Below are positions 8,460 to 16,598 of a stretch of DNA of 64,000 nucleotides, in pieces. The notes under the pieces are model-generated. The model saw only the letters and a program-made list of their open reading frames with translations, ran no database searches and was not told the DNA's origin. The number at the start of each line of letters is the position of its first letter. The stretch's first letter is position 1. This DNA is from Chitinophaga sp. YR573 (GTDB lineage: Bacteria; Bacteroidota; Bacteroidia; Chitinophagales; Chitinophagaceae), in contig NZ_FOJF01000001.1 in the NCBI RefSeq assembly GCF_900110995.1, positions 1,071,199 through 1,135,198 of the forward strand. Direction: 5' to 3'. The translations under genes and the position numbers were made by a program.

Positions 8460-8552
8460 ATCGAACAGGTATTGATAAGGTTCATCCTACGTTCATCCTA
8501 CGTTGCGAACGTAGGATGAACGTAGGATGAACCTTATCAATACCTGTTCGAT
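8460..8552. repeat. 93-base perfect inverted repeat (45-bp arms, 3-nt loop)
   Basis: Positions 8460-8504 are exactly complementary to 8508-8552, with GCG as the loop. Each arm includes an 11-bp tandem duplication (GTTCATCCTAC twice in the left arm). There is no adjacent T-tract, so it is not a typical terminator. It lies between the GH2 gene and the S24 repressor gene terminator. Confidence 0.95.
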
Positions 8553-8666
8553 TCTACTTTACATAGGGTCTTATTATAATCTGTGAAGGTGTATCATACT
8601 GCTCACGGATCATTTGAAGCCATCTTCAAAAGCAATTGAGGCGATTTAATTACCTTAAACAAAAAA

Positions 8667-8715
8667 ACCGGCTCCGTAAGAGGTTCCTTCACAGGATACT
8701 TCTTACGGAGTCGGT
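8667..8715 (-). terminator. Rho-independent terminator of the S24 repressor gene
   Basis: ACCGGCTCCGTAAG pairs with CTTACGGAGTCGGT (one G-U pair) around a 21-base loop, followed on the minus strand by a run of seven T. It begins about 25 bases after the repressor stop codon. Confidence 0.8.
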
Positions 8716-8740
8716 TTGAATGCGATATTATATTACGAAC

Positions 8741-9493
8741 TTAATTCTTAATCCGCTTCTTCAGCAAACTTACCTGATCCTGTAAATGGCTAACCATATC
8801 TGCCAGGTGGTTTACGCTAAGGCGGCTTTGCTGCCCTGATTTGCTGATTACAGCATCTGACTGCCAGAGTTCCAGCACCTCGTCCATACCCACCGCATAA
8901 GGCTCAAATTGGGGGTTATCGGAGACCAGGGTGATCTTTCCCTTAGTACGGTTACTCTTGAGGATACGTTTGTACACAATCCCTTCACGGGTAGTCACCA
9001 CCACATACGCTTCGTTATTGCGGATCTCTTCCCATCCATCTACCTTGTGACAAACAATCACAGAACCTGATGGTGTAGGTAACATAGAGTCTCCGGCTAT
9101 TTCAAAAGCACGGTAACTACCTGCACCCATCATCGGTAAGGTAAATGTGTTCAGTTCTTCAATGAACTCATCATCATTATATCCCGCCAGATAACCCGCA
9201 GCTGCTTTTACCGGTACAAACTCTATCTGCTGCCTGTCATTAGACATTTTCAGCTGACGGCGCTTTTCCAGGAAATTCTCCTTCTGAGATCCCACATCAC
9301 GACGTAATAAGTCGTCAATGGATACACGGAACATATCACTTACCAGTTCCAGTACTTCCGTACGTGGCTCTGCACGCTCTTCTTCATAAGCTCCAAGCAG
9401 GGAACGTTTGATCCCTAATTTATCAGCAAACTCTTGCTGAGTCCATCCTTTCTGCTTACGCAGGAACTTCAAATTGCGGCACACTACTGACAT
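8741..9493 (-). CDS. XRE-HTH / S24 (LexA-like) self-cleaving repressor
   Basis: 250 residues. An N-terminal Cro/CI-type helix-turn-helix (about 5-58, with KGWTQQEFADKLGIKRSLLGAY) is joined to a peptidase S24/LexA-like domain. The catalytic dyad is visible: Ser136 in IAGDSM and Lys175 in VYKRI, 39 residues apart. A candidate cleavage bond Ala99-Gly100 (KAAAG) lies 36 residues before the serine, as in LexA. The C-terminal 25 residues look like a short coiled coil. By family analogy it binds a palindromic operator and inactivates itself upon DNA damage with RecA help. Palindromes in its own promoter and that of dinB support this (inference). Confidence 0.85.
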   Translation of the reverse strand: MSVVCRNLKFLRKQKGWTQQEFADKLGIKRSLLGAYEEERAEPRTEVLELVSDMFRVSIDDLLRRDVGSQKENFLEKRRQLKMSNDRQQIEFVPVKAAAGYLAGYNDDEFIEELNTFTLPMMGAGSYRAFEIAGDSMLPTPSGSVIVCHKVDGWEEIRNNEAYVVVTTREGIVYKRILKSNRTKGKITLVSDNPQFEPYAVGMDEVLELWQSDAVISKSGQQSRLSVNHLADMVSHLQDQVSLLKKRIKN

Positions 9494-9496
9494 AAT

Positions 9497-9520
9497 CTAA
9501 ATAATTTAGTACATTACTAA
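9497..9520. promoter_or_regulatory. Putative operator of the S24 repressor
   Basis: Two overlapping palindromes: CTAAATAATTTAG (9497-9509) and TTAGTACATTACTAA (9506-9520). They lie 4-27 bases upstream of the repressor ATG, just after its candidate -7 box, where bound protein would block transcription. Related sequences occur before dinB (10872-10915). Confidence 0.5.
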
Positions 9521-9553
9521 CAAAATTAGCATATAATTTTGGTAATAACCAAA
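9521..9553 (-). promoter_or_regulatory. Candidate promoter of the S24 repressor gene
   Basis: On the minus strand, TTTG at 9553-9550 and TAATTTTG at 9528-9521 match Bacteroidota -33 and -7 boxes with a 21-base spacer (slightly long). Transcription would start within the palindrome at 9506-9520. Confidence 0.35.
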
Positions 9554-9605
9554 TATATTCCGGTTGGGTGACTTATTTTTGCGCGGTAAATCCAACTCAA
9601 TATTT

Positions 9606-10067
9606 ATGCATAACACTTTGTTACTTATTCACTCGCTGTTAAGATGGGCTATTTTGCTGGCCGGCATCTGGGCCGTTCTTCGTGCTTTTATGGGCGTTAG
9701 CGGTAAAACACCTTTTACAGGCGCTGATAAAAAAGCAGGTCTTTTCTATATGATCTTCTTTGATCTGCAGTTACTGGTTGGCCTGGTGCTTTACTTCGTA
9801 ACCAGTCCCGTAGTACAAACGGCATTGCAGAATATGAAATTTGCGATGAAAGATAGTGTACTCCGCTTTTATGCTGTAGAACATATTACAATGGCAGTGA
9901 TTGCTTTTGTACTGGTGCATATTGGCTATTCCAAAGTGAAAAAAGCATCTACTGATGCAAAGAAACACAAAACTGCTCTCATATTTTTCGGCATCGCGCT
10001 GATCCTGGTATTCCTGCTTATTCCATGGCCGTTCCGCGTTGCAGGTGGAGGCAGAGGCTGGCTGTAA
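9606..10067 (+). CDS. Conserved four-helix integral membrane protein
   Basis: 153 residues from the ATG at 9606 (an earlier in-frame ATG at 9564 gives an unlikely charged extension). Four hydrophobic segments lie at about 7-27, 45-65, 87-107 and 123-143. Histidines occur in or near helices (LLLIHSLLRW, YAVEHITM, VLVHIGY), a layout that recalls small haem-binding cytochrome b-like proteins, but no firm assignment is possible. It is transcribed divergently from the S24 repressor gene, from the same 112-base intergenic region; a -7-like TATTTTTG lies at 9574-9581. It shares a bidirectional terminator with the sdpI-like gene. Confidence 0.65.
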   Translation: MHNTLLLIHSLLRWAILLAGIWAVLRAFMGVSGKTPFTGADKKAGLFYMIFFDLQLLVGLVLYFVTSPVVQTALQNMKFAMKDSVLRFYAVEHITMAVIAFVLVHIGYSKVKKASTDAKKHKTALIFFGIALILVFLLIPWPFRVAGGGRGWL

Positions 10068-10076
10068 TAACGAACT

Positions 10077-10112
10077 AAAGCGGGTGTATACTTTGAGTAT
10101 ACACCCGCTTTT
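10077..10112. terminator. Bidirectional terminator
   Basis: AAAGCGGGTGTATAC pairs perfectly with GTATACACCCGCTTT around a 5-nt loop, with A-tract before and T-tract after. It sits between convergent genes ending at 10067 (plus) and 10115 (minus). Confidence 0.9.
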
Positions 10113-10114
10113 AT

Positions 10115-10789
10115 TCACCCCTTATCCGTATTAAACAACCGGTAAGAGTAGATATAAGGCAATGCGGCCAGTATTGCCCCTAAAAATATCAGCAGGAACA
10201 CTCCCGTTACCACCGGCATGAAGAACCCCGCGATAATGGTCACAAACCCTGCACAGATCCACAACGTACCCGCCATCTGATGCGTTTGCCGCCAGATATC
10301 AGTACTCTTTAACGTCCACGTCGTTCTCACCCCCACAAAATAATTAGGCTGTAACCTTCTCAGATAAAATCCTATCCCTGTTATTAAAACGCCTACCCCG
10401 GAAAATACCCATCTCTCCATTACAAACGGCCGGCCCTGACTAACCATAAAAATGATCACACCAGTAAATACGGCCAGATAAATATGGATCAGGAAACGAA
10501 TCCGGTAATACTTAGCCTGCAATACGTTCAGCGGTTCGCTACTGAGCGTAGGCTCTTCCACATGAGGCATATAACGGAAGAGAAAATATAACACCAGATT
10601 GGTAAGGAAAAGGAAAATCATCAATAACAGGAAGTCACTCTTGAGACCTACCCGTTCAGGAACACCTTTGATGCTGAAATTTGTAGGGATGATATCAGGC
10701 AGTGATGGCCATATAATACCCAGGTAAACCATGGGTAAAAGTAATAACAACAATAACAGCAACTCTTGGCCAATATCAGGCTTTTTCAT
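10115..10789 (-). CDS. SdpI family membrane protein
   Basis: 224 residues from the ATG at 10789, chosen over an upstream in-frame start because MKKPDIGQELL leads straight into the first membrane helix. The N-terminal region (WPSLPDIIPTNFSIKGVPER) is the DUF1648-type segment, and the later NYFVGVRTTWTLKSTDIWRQTHQMAG is the SdpI signature. Six or so hydrophobic segments are evident. In Bacillus, SdpI is an immunity protein to the SdpC toxin and a signal transducer, but no sdpC-like toxin lies nearby, so immunity is only a family analogy. Confidence 0.85.
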   Translation of the reverse strand: MKKPDIGQELLLLLLLLLPMVYLGIIWPSLPDIIPTNFSIKGVPERVGLKSDFLLLMIFLFLTNLVLYFLFRYMPHVEEPTLSSEPLNVLQAKYYRIRFLIHIYLAVFTGVIIFMVSQGRPFVMERWVFSGVGVLITGIGFYLRRLQPNYFVGVRTTWTLKSTDIWRQTHQMAGTLWICAGFVTIIAGFFMPVVTGVFLLIFLGAILAALPYIYSYRLFNTDKG

Positions 10790-10871
10790 GGAAAAGTGTT
10801 TTTGTGTAAGAAGATCGATCAAATACTATACCCGCATCTATACCCTATTGTTCTAATCAGATTGTTATTGT

Positions 10872-10915
10872 TTAGTTATAGTACTAATATTTTTAGTTAT
10901 TGCTAATAATATTAG
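10872..10915. promoter_or_regulatory. Putative S24-repressor operators before dinB
   Basis: TTAGT-N6-ACTAA (10872-10887), TTAGT at 10893 and the palindrome CTAATAATATTAG (10903-10915) cluster directly upstream of the -7 box. They share half-sites with the palindromes in the repressor's own promoter. Confidence 0.45.
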
Positions 10916-10923
10916 TAGTTTTG
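10916..10923 (+). promoter_or_regulatory. Candidate -7 box of the dinB-dnaE operon
   Basis: TAGTTTTG matches TAnnTTTG and immediately follows the putative operator palindrome. The start codon of dinB is about 95 bases downstream. No strong TTTG -33 was seen at the usual distance. Confidence 0.35.
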
Positions 10924-11016
10924 ATAAAAAGAGCCACATCCGGTTACTTAAGAAAGAACCATTTGAATCGCTTAATCTTCTTCCCTGACAAATCGGGTGA
11001 TGGCCATATTTTGATT

Positions 11017-12234
11017 ATGATCACTTTACAACACAGGTCCATCGCCCATTTCGATATGGATAGCTTCTTTGTGTCTGTAGAATGCAGGGAAGATAACAGT
11101 CTGAAAGGGAAACCACTACTTGTAGGCGGCCTGGGAGACCGTGCAGTAGTAGCTGCCTGCAGCTATGAAGCCCGCCGATACGGCATCCACTCTGCCATGC
11201 CCATGAAAACGGCGCTTAAACTATGCCCGCATGCACTGATACGCAAAGGGGATATGGAACTATACAGCAACCTCTCCCGGGAGATTACTGATATTATCGC
11301 GGAAAAGGCTCCTCTGTATGAGAAGTCATCCATCGATGAATTTTACCTGGACCTTACCGGCATGGATAAGTTCTTCGGTTCCATGAAATGGACTGTAGAA
11401 TTACGACAGCATATCATCCGTAAAATGAAACTCCCCGTTTCATTCGGACTGGCATCCAATAAAATGATTTCCAAAGTGGCTACCAACGAAGCCAAGCCTA
11501 ACGGGCAGAAGGAAATCATTTTCGGTGATGAGAAATCATTCCTGGCGCCTATGCCTGTAGAGAAATTACCCATGGTGGGAAAAGAGACCGCCGGACAACT
11601 AAGACGACGTGGTGTGGAAACAGTAAAAACACTGAGTGAAATACCCGTAGCACTGCTGGAAGCATGGCTGGGGAAAAACGGGATCTCATTATGGAATAAG
11701 GCAAATGGGATCGATGAATCTCCGGTAGTACCCTTTCATGAACAAAAATCTATCTCTACAGAAAGTACCTTTTCTACAGATACAATAGACATGCAGTTCA
11801 TTCATGCTGAACTCGTACGTATGACGGAAAAGATTGCCTTCGAATTACGACAACAGGATAAACTGACCGGTTGTGTGACTGTAAAAATCCGTTACTCCGA
11901 TTTCGAAACGGTTACAAAACAAATGACCATCGCCTATACAGGATCAGATCACGTACTCCTGGCCAAAGTAAAAGAACTGTTCAATAAACTATATGACAGA
12001 CGGTTGCTGATTCGCCTGATAGGCGTACGTTTCAGTCACCTGGTGCAGGGAAATTACCAGATCAGCATTTTCGATGATACACAGGAAATGATTGCACTTT
12101 ATCAGGCTATAGATCATATTAAAAACCGCTTCGGATGGCAATACCTGATGAAAGGGACCAATGCTGCGCCGCCAGGTAAATCACGTAAAAAAGAAACTCC
12201 TCCTGTAACGCCTTTTCCCAGAAAAACAAGATAA
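11017..12234 (+). CDS. dinB: DNA polymerase IV (Y-family translesion polymerase)
   Basis: 405 residues from the ATG at 11017; the open frame extends further upstream but without polymerase-like sequence. Y-family motifs are clear: HFDMDSFFVSVE (metal ligand Asp13), SYEARRYGIHSAMP, and SSIDEFYLDLTG (Asp107-Glu108). The HhH thumb follows (MVGKETAGQLRRRGVETVKTL), then the little-finger domain. The near-C-terminal QISIFDD resembles a beta-clamp-binding motif. The enzyme copies damaged DNA at low fidelity. It is 2 bases upstream of the DnaE-like gene, so the pair is co-translated. Operator-like palindromes precede it. Confidence 0.95.
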   Translation: MITLQHRSIAHFDMDSFFVSVECREDNSLKGKPLLVGGLGDRAVVAACSYEARRYGIHSAMPMKTALKLCPHALIRKGDMELYSNLSREITDIIAEKAPLYEKSSIDEFYLDLTGMDKFFGSMKWTVELRQHIIRKMKLPVSFGLASNKMISKVATNEAKPNGQKEIIFGDEKSFLAPMPVEKLPMVGKETAGQLRRRGVETVKTLSEIPVALLEAWLGKNGISLWNKANGIDESPVVPFHEQKSISTESTFSTDTIDMQFIHAELVRMTEKIAFELRQQDKLTGCVTVKIRYSDFETVTKQMTIAYTGSDHVLLAKVKELFNKLYDRRLLIRLIGVRFSHLVQGNYQISIFDDTQEMIALYQAIDHIKNRFGWQYLMKGTNAAPPGKSRKKETPPVTPFPRKTR

Positions 12235-12236
12235 AT

Positions 12237-15176
12237 ATGTATCTGAACTGCAAATCATTTTTCAGCTTGCGGTATGGTACCATCAGTACTGATAACCTAG
12301 TAAAACATGCCCGTGAAAACGGCATCACTTCTCTGGCACTTACCAATATCAATATCACTTCCGATACCTGGAACTTCGTAAAAGAATGCCGGAATAATGC
12401 TATTAAACCTATCATAGGATTAGAGTGCCGCAATGAACATGATTTCAAATACATCCTCCTGGCACGTGATATGAACGGCTGGTTTCATATCAACCGTTTC
12501 TTATCAGAACATCTGCATAGAAAAGACCCTTTCCCCGATCGTGCTCCTTTCTTCCCCGGAACATTCGTTATTTATGCCTGGGGATGTATCCCTTTACCAG
12601 AGCTGGCGGAGAATGAACTGGCAGGTATACGGCCAAGAGAGATCAATAAATTGTTTCGCGTAGATACATTAACGCATAAAGATAAACTGGTGATCTTACA
12701 ACCTGTTACTTTTCAGGATGAAGCACATTATCAGTTACACCGGGTATTACGTGCTATAGATCAGAATATCCTCATTACTCAGTTATCTGATCATACTACT
12801 GCAAAACCGGATGAATGCCTGATTACTCCGGGAGAATTATTTGATAAGTATGAACAGTATCCTCATATTATTGCTAATACATTAAGAGTAATAGATGCCT
12901 GTGAAATAGATTTTGATTTCAAAGTACCACGTAATAAAAAATACTTCTTAAACAGTGAAGCAGAAGACCAGGCGAAATTACGTGAGCTGGCTTATGAAGG
13001 CATGCTGAAACGTTACGGCCCTGATAATGATGAGGCAAAGGAACGTATTGAAAAGGAATTAAAAGTAGTACAGCAGCAACACTTTAACGGTTACTTCCTC
13101 ATCACCTGGGATATCATACGATTTGCACAGGAAAAAGGATTTTTCTATGTAGGTCGTGGCAGTGGAGCCAACTCCATCCTGGCTTATTGCCTGGAGATTA
13201 CAGACGTAGATCCTATCGAACTAAAACTTTATTTTGAAAGATTCTTAAATCCATACCGCAGCTCTCCTCCCGATTTTGATATAGACTTTTCCTGGCGCGA
13301 CAGAGATGAAATTATCGACTACGTATTTAAGACGTACGGTGATGAACATACAGCATTATTAGGTACAGTGACCACCTTTCAGGAGAATGCGACTATCCGT
13401 GAATTAGGGAAAGTATATGGTTTACCCAAACATGAAATAGATAAGATACTGGATACCCCTTTTGCCATTGATCTGAAAGGAGATAATGTGCAGGCGCAGA
13501 TTTTACAGTTCAGCCAGTTAATGGCCGGAAAGAAGGCATTCCCAAATCACCTGAGTATTCACGCTGGTGGGATACTGATCAGTGAAGATCCTATTCATCA
13601 GCATTGCGCTACTCATATGCCACCCAAAGGATTCAGCACTGCACAACTGGATATGCATCAGGCAGAGGCCATCGGGTTATTTAAATTTGATATTTTAAGT
13701 CAGCGCGGACTGGGACATATACGCGATGCTATTGGTATCATCAAAGAGAATCATGGAGCAGATATAGATATCCATGATGTAAAATCTTTTATGCGCGATC
13801 CGCTCATTAAAAAACAATTAAGCACGGTTAATACCATTGGTTGTTTCTATATAGAATCTCCTGCCATGCGTCAGCTGTTACTGAAACTGCAATGTGAGGA
13901 TTACCTGACACTGGTAGCTGCCAGTTCTGTGATACGCCCTGGTGTAGCACAATCCGGCATGATGCGGCAGTATGTACACAACTTCCGTAATCAGGATAAA
14001 GTAGTCTATTTGCATCCCATCATCAAAGATGTATTGTATGAAACATTTGGGATCATGGTATACCAGGAAGATGTGATCAAGATCGTACATGAATATGCAG
14101 ATATGGACCTTGCAGATGCAGATATCCTGCGCAGAGCAATGGCAGGGAAATACCGGGGACAGGGGGATTTTCAGAAGATAGAAGATCAGTTCTTCGGTAA
14201 CTGCACAAGACTGAATCGTCCACCGGAAGTAACGAAAGAATTATGGCGGCAGATCGCCAGCTTTTCAGGCTTTTCCTTCTCTAAAGCACACTCCGCCAGT
14301 TTTGCGGTGGAGAGCTATCAGAGCCTCTTTTTAAAAACATATTATCCCGCAGAATTCATGGTAGCGGTGATCAATAACTTCGGTGGTTTTTATAACCGGG
14401 AATTATATTTTCGTGAACTGCAAAAAACAGGAGTATCCATACAAGCACCCTGTATGAATAACAGTGATTACTATACGAGAATAACAGGAAAAACGGTGTA
14501 TACAGGTTTCATTCATATAGAAGGGCTGGAACAAAAATGGGTAGAAGATGTACTGCAGGAACGTGCTACCTATGGCTTGTATAAAAGCCTGGAAGACTTC
14601 ACCACACGTATAGCTCCTCCTCCTGAACAACTGGATATACTCATCAGGATTGGTGCTTTTGGTTTTGATACCTATACCAAAAAAGAATTGCTGTGGAAAA
14701 GCAGTCTGCTGCTTAGGAGCAAGGTACCTGATCATATACAGCCACTCTTTGTGGAACAACTGCCCGACTGCCAGTTACCTATGCTTTCTTATTACGAACA
14801 TGAAAATGCTTTTGATGAAATTGCGTTACTGGGATTTCCTTTGTGTTCTCCTTTCAGCCTGCTGCATCATGAGCAAAACCATTATATCCCTGCAAGGGAT
14901 TTTAAACGGTATAAAAACGAAACAATTTCCACGCTTGGTTACTTAGTATGCACAAAAGGTATTCATACCGCTAAAGGCATTCCTATGAGCTTTGGTACTT
15001 TTCTGGATGCAAATGGAGATTTTATTGATACGGTACATTTCCCGGATATACTCAGAACATATCCTTTTCAGAAAGGCGGGTTTTATATACTGCAGGGGAA
15101 GGTAACAGAAGAATATGATGTGTATACGATAGAGGTGAGTTATATGCGGAAGATCGGATACTTTGAGGATAATTGA
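12237..15176 (+). CDS. Short DnaE-type DNA polymerase III alpha subunit (error-prone type)
   Basis: 979 residues, shorter than a replicative DnaE (about 1150-1200). C-family catalytic signatures are present: PPDFDIDFSW (Asp346 and Asp348), PNHLSIHAGGILIS, and LFKFDILSQRGL for the third aspartate. The N-terminal PHP-like domain has lost the usual metal-binding H-x-H-S and T-D-H residues (here NCKSFFS and TNINITS). A C-terminal OB-like segment remains, but the replicase tail is missing. Linkage to dinB and an S24 repressor matches DnaE2/ImuC-like mutasome polymerases. No imuA-like gene is adjacent. Predicted to extend lesion bypass with Pol IV. Confidence 0.85.
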   Translation: MYLNCKSFFSLRYGTISTDNLVKHARENGITSLALTNINITSDTWNFVKECRNNAIKPIIGLECRNEHDFKYILLARDMNGWFHINRFLSEHLHRKDPFPDRAPFFPGTFVIYAWGCIPLPELAENELAGIRPREINKLFRVDTLTHKDKLVILQPVTFQDEAHYQLHRVLRAIDQNILITQLSDHTTAKPDECLITPGELFDKYEQYPHIIANTLRVIDACEIDFDFKVPRNKKYFLNSEAEDQAKLRELAYEGMLKRYGPDNDEAKERIEKELKVVQQQHFNGYFLITWDIIRFAQEKGFFYVGRGSGANSILAYCLEITDVDPIELKLYFERFLNPYRSSPPDFDIDFSWRDRDEIIDYVFKTYGDEHTALLGTVTTFQENATIRELGKVYGLPKHEIDKILDTPFAIDLKGDNVQAQILQFSQLMAGKKAFPNHLSIHAGGILISEDPIHQHCATHMPPKGFSTAQLDMHQAEAIGLFKFDILSQRGLGHIRDAIGIIKENHGADIDIHDVKSFMRDPLIKKQLSTVNTIGCFYIESPAMRQLLLKLQCEDYLTLVAASSVIRPGVAQSGMMRQYVHNFRNQDKVVYLHPIIKDVLYETFGIMVYQEDVIKIVHEYADMDLADADILRRAMAGKYRGQGDFQKIEDQFFGNCTRLNRPPEVTKELWRQIASFSGFSFSKAHSASFAVESYQSLFLKTYYPAEFMVAVINNFGGFYNRELYFRELQKTGVSIQAPCMNNSDYYTRITGKTVYTGFIHIEGLEQKWVEDVLQERATYGLYKSLEDFTTRIAPPPEQLDILIRIGAFGFDTYTKKELLWKSSLLLRSKVPDHIQPLFVEQLPDCQLPMLSYYEHENAFDEIALLGFPLCSPFSLLHHEQNHYIPARDFKRYKNETISTLGYLVCTKGIHTAKGIPMSFGTFLDANGDFIDTVHFPDILRTYPFQKGGFYILQGKVTEEYDVYTIEVSYMRKIGYFEDN

Positions 15177-15207
15177 AAAAGGATGGCTTATCGCCATCCT
15201 TTTTCAA
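15176..15207. terminator. Bidirectional terminator between dnaE-like and lysC genes
   Basis: AAAAAGGATGGC pairs with GCCATCCTTTTT around TTATC. It overlaps the DnaE stop codon and lies 6 bases past the convergent aspartokinase stop. Confidence 0.85.
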
Positions 15208-15212
15208 TAGTA

Positions 15213-16535
15213 TTATTCAAGATCAAACAATCCTTTATTCAGGAGTTGTAATGTTTTGATTTTATGTTGTCCGCCTATCAGGATAGAAATGTTATGACGG
15301 CTGCCACCATAAGAGATCATCCTTAAAGGCACTTCATTCAGTGCATCAAATACTCTTTTCAGGATAGATGGTGTAGCTGCTACTTCATTACCTACAATCG
15401 ATACGATGGTCTGGTGATGATCCAATTCTACTGTACCAAACGGCTGCAGTTCTTTTAGCAGCTGATCCAGGTGCAGGGTACTTTCTATCGTCAGGGAAAC
15501 AGCTACTTCAGAAGTAGTGATCATATCGATAGGAGTACGGTATTTTTCAAACACTTCGAAGATCTTACGCAGGAAACCATATGCCAGCAGCATACGACTG
15601 GATTTGATTTTGATAGCGATGATACCATCTTTTGCTGCGATTGCTTTTACTCCATCTCCGTTAGGTAATTCGGTAATGATAGTACCTCTTGCTTCGGGCT
15701 GCATAGTGTTCAGCAATTTAACCGGAATGTTAAAATGCTGTGCAGGCCATATAGAAGCAGGATGTAAGATTTTAGCGCCGAAGTAAGCCAGTTCCGCCGC
15801 TTCATCAAAAGACAACTGCTCGATAGGGAAGGTTTTGTTCACTACCCTTGGATCGTTATTGTGCATGCCATCGATATCTGTCCAGATCTGTATTTCGCTG
15901 GCCTGTATGGCAGCGCCGATCAGGGAAGCAGAATAATCGCTGCCACCACGTTTCAGGTTATCTACTTCACCTCTTGCATTACGGCAGATGTATCCCTGTG
16001 TAATGAAGATGGTCTGGCCGGGATGCTTTTCCAGCATAGTACCCAGTCTGATCTTAATACGGGGAATTTCCGGCTCTTCAAACTCGTCTATACTCATGAA
16101 GTCGAGCGCAGGGATCAGCACAGCTGCAACACCGGCTTCTTCCAGGTATACGCTGAATAACTTAGTGGATAATAACTCACCCTGTGCCAGGATATCCTTA
16201 TTAAGCGCCTCGTTGAAAGAGATCTTAAGAATGATGTTCAGGAACTCAAAATGTTCATCTACAACAGCGTTGGCCTTAGCACGGAAAGCTGCCTGTTTCA
16301 CCAGTGCTTCACAGAATGTTCTGTAATGTGCTTCCAGCTTGTCTATCCGTTCCTTGGCCTGTTCCTTTTTCCCTTCAGACAATGATTGTCCAATCTCTAC
16401 CAATGAGTTGGTAGTGCCGGACAATGCAGACAACACCACTATTTTCGGGGAATTGTCGGCAGTCACCAGTTCGGCTACGGCATGCATTCTTTCAGGTTTA
16501 CCTACAGAAGTGCCGCCAAATTTTAAGATCTTCAT
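15213..16535 (-). CDS. lysC: Aspartate kinase (monofunctional)
   Basis: 440 residues. The N-terminal MKILKFGGTSVG is the aspartokinase nucleotide-binding start, and NLKRGGSDYSASLIGAAI with IWTDIDGMHNNDPRVV are kinase-domain signatures. The C-terminal 150 residues form two ACT-like domains (IDMITTSEVAVSLTI, VSIVGNEV, RMISYGGSRHNISILI), the usual site of lysine or threonine feedback inhibition. It phosphorylates aspartate in the first step towards lysine, threonine, methionine and diaminopimelate. No fused homoserine dehydrogenase is present. The third gene of a probable minus-strand run, 63 bases after the dehydrogenase gene. No lysine riboswitch was seen upstream. Confidence 0.95.
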   Translation of the reverse strand: MKILKFGGTSVGKPERMHAVAELVTADNSPKIVVLSALSGTTNSLVEIGQSLSEGKKEQAKERIDKLEAHYRTFCEALVKQAAFRAKANAVVDEHFEFLNIILKISFNEALNKDILAQGELLSTKLFSVYLEEAGVAAVLIPALDFMSIDEFEEPEIPRIKIRLGTMLEKHPGQTIFITQGYICRNARGEVDNLKRGGSDYSASLIGAAIQASEIQIWTDIDGMHNNDPRVVNKTFPIEQLSFDEAAELAYFGAKILHPASIWPAQHFNIPVKLLNTMQPEARGTIITELPNGDGVKAIAAKDGIIAIKIKSSRMLLAYGFLRKIFEVFEKYRTPIDMITTSEVAVSLTIESTLHLDQLLKELQPFGTVELDHHQTIVSIVGNEVAATPSILKRVFDALNEVPLRMISYGGSRHNISILIGGQHKIKTLQLLNKGLFDLE

Positions 16536-16598
16536 TTGCTGTTGTATTGTTATATGTTTACTGGCTAAAAAGCCGCAAGTTCGGTGTTTAACCTTATT

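Larger units (their letters stand above)
8152..8740. other. 590-base intergenic region
   Basis: Contains a possible gene remnant (8207-8341), a very long perfect hairpin (8460-8552) and the terminator of the S24 repressor gene (8667-8715), each listed separately. No intact gene was recognised in it. Confidence 0.7.

Noticed and set aside
16536..16598. Lysine riboswitch before lysC
   Set aside because: The gap to the preceding gene is only 63 bases, and no riboswitch-like folding or conserved box was recognised.
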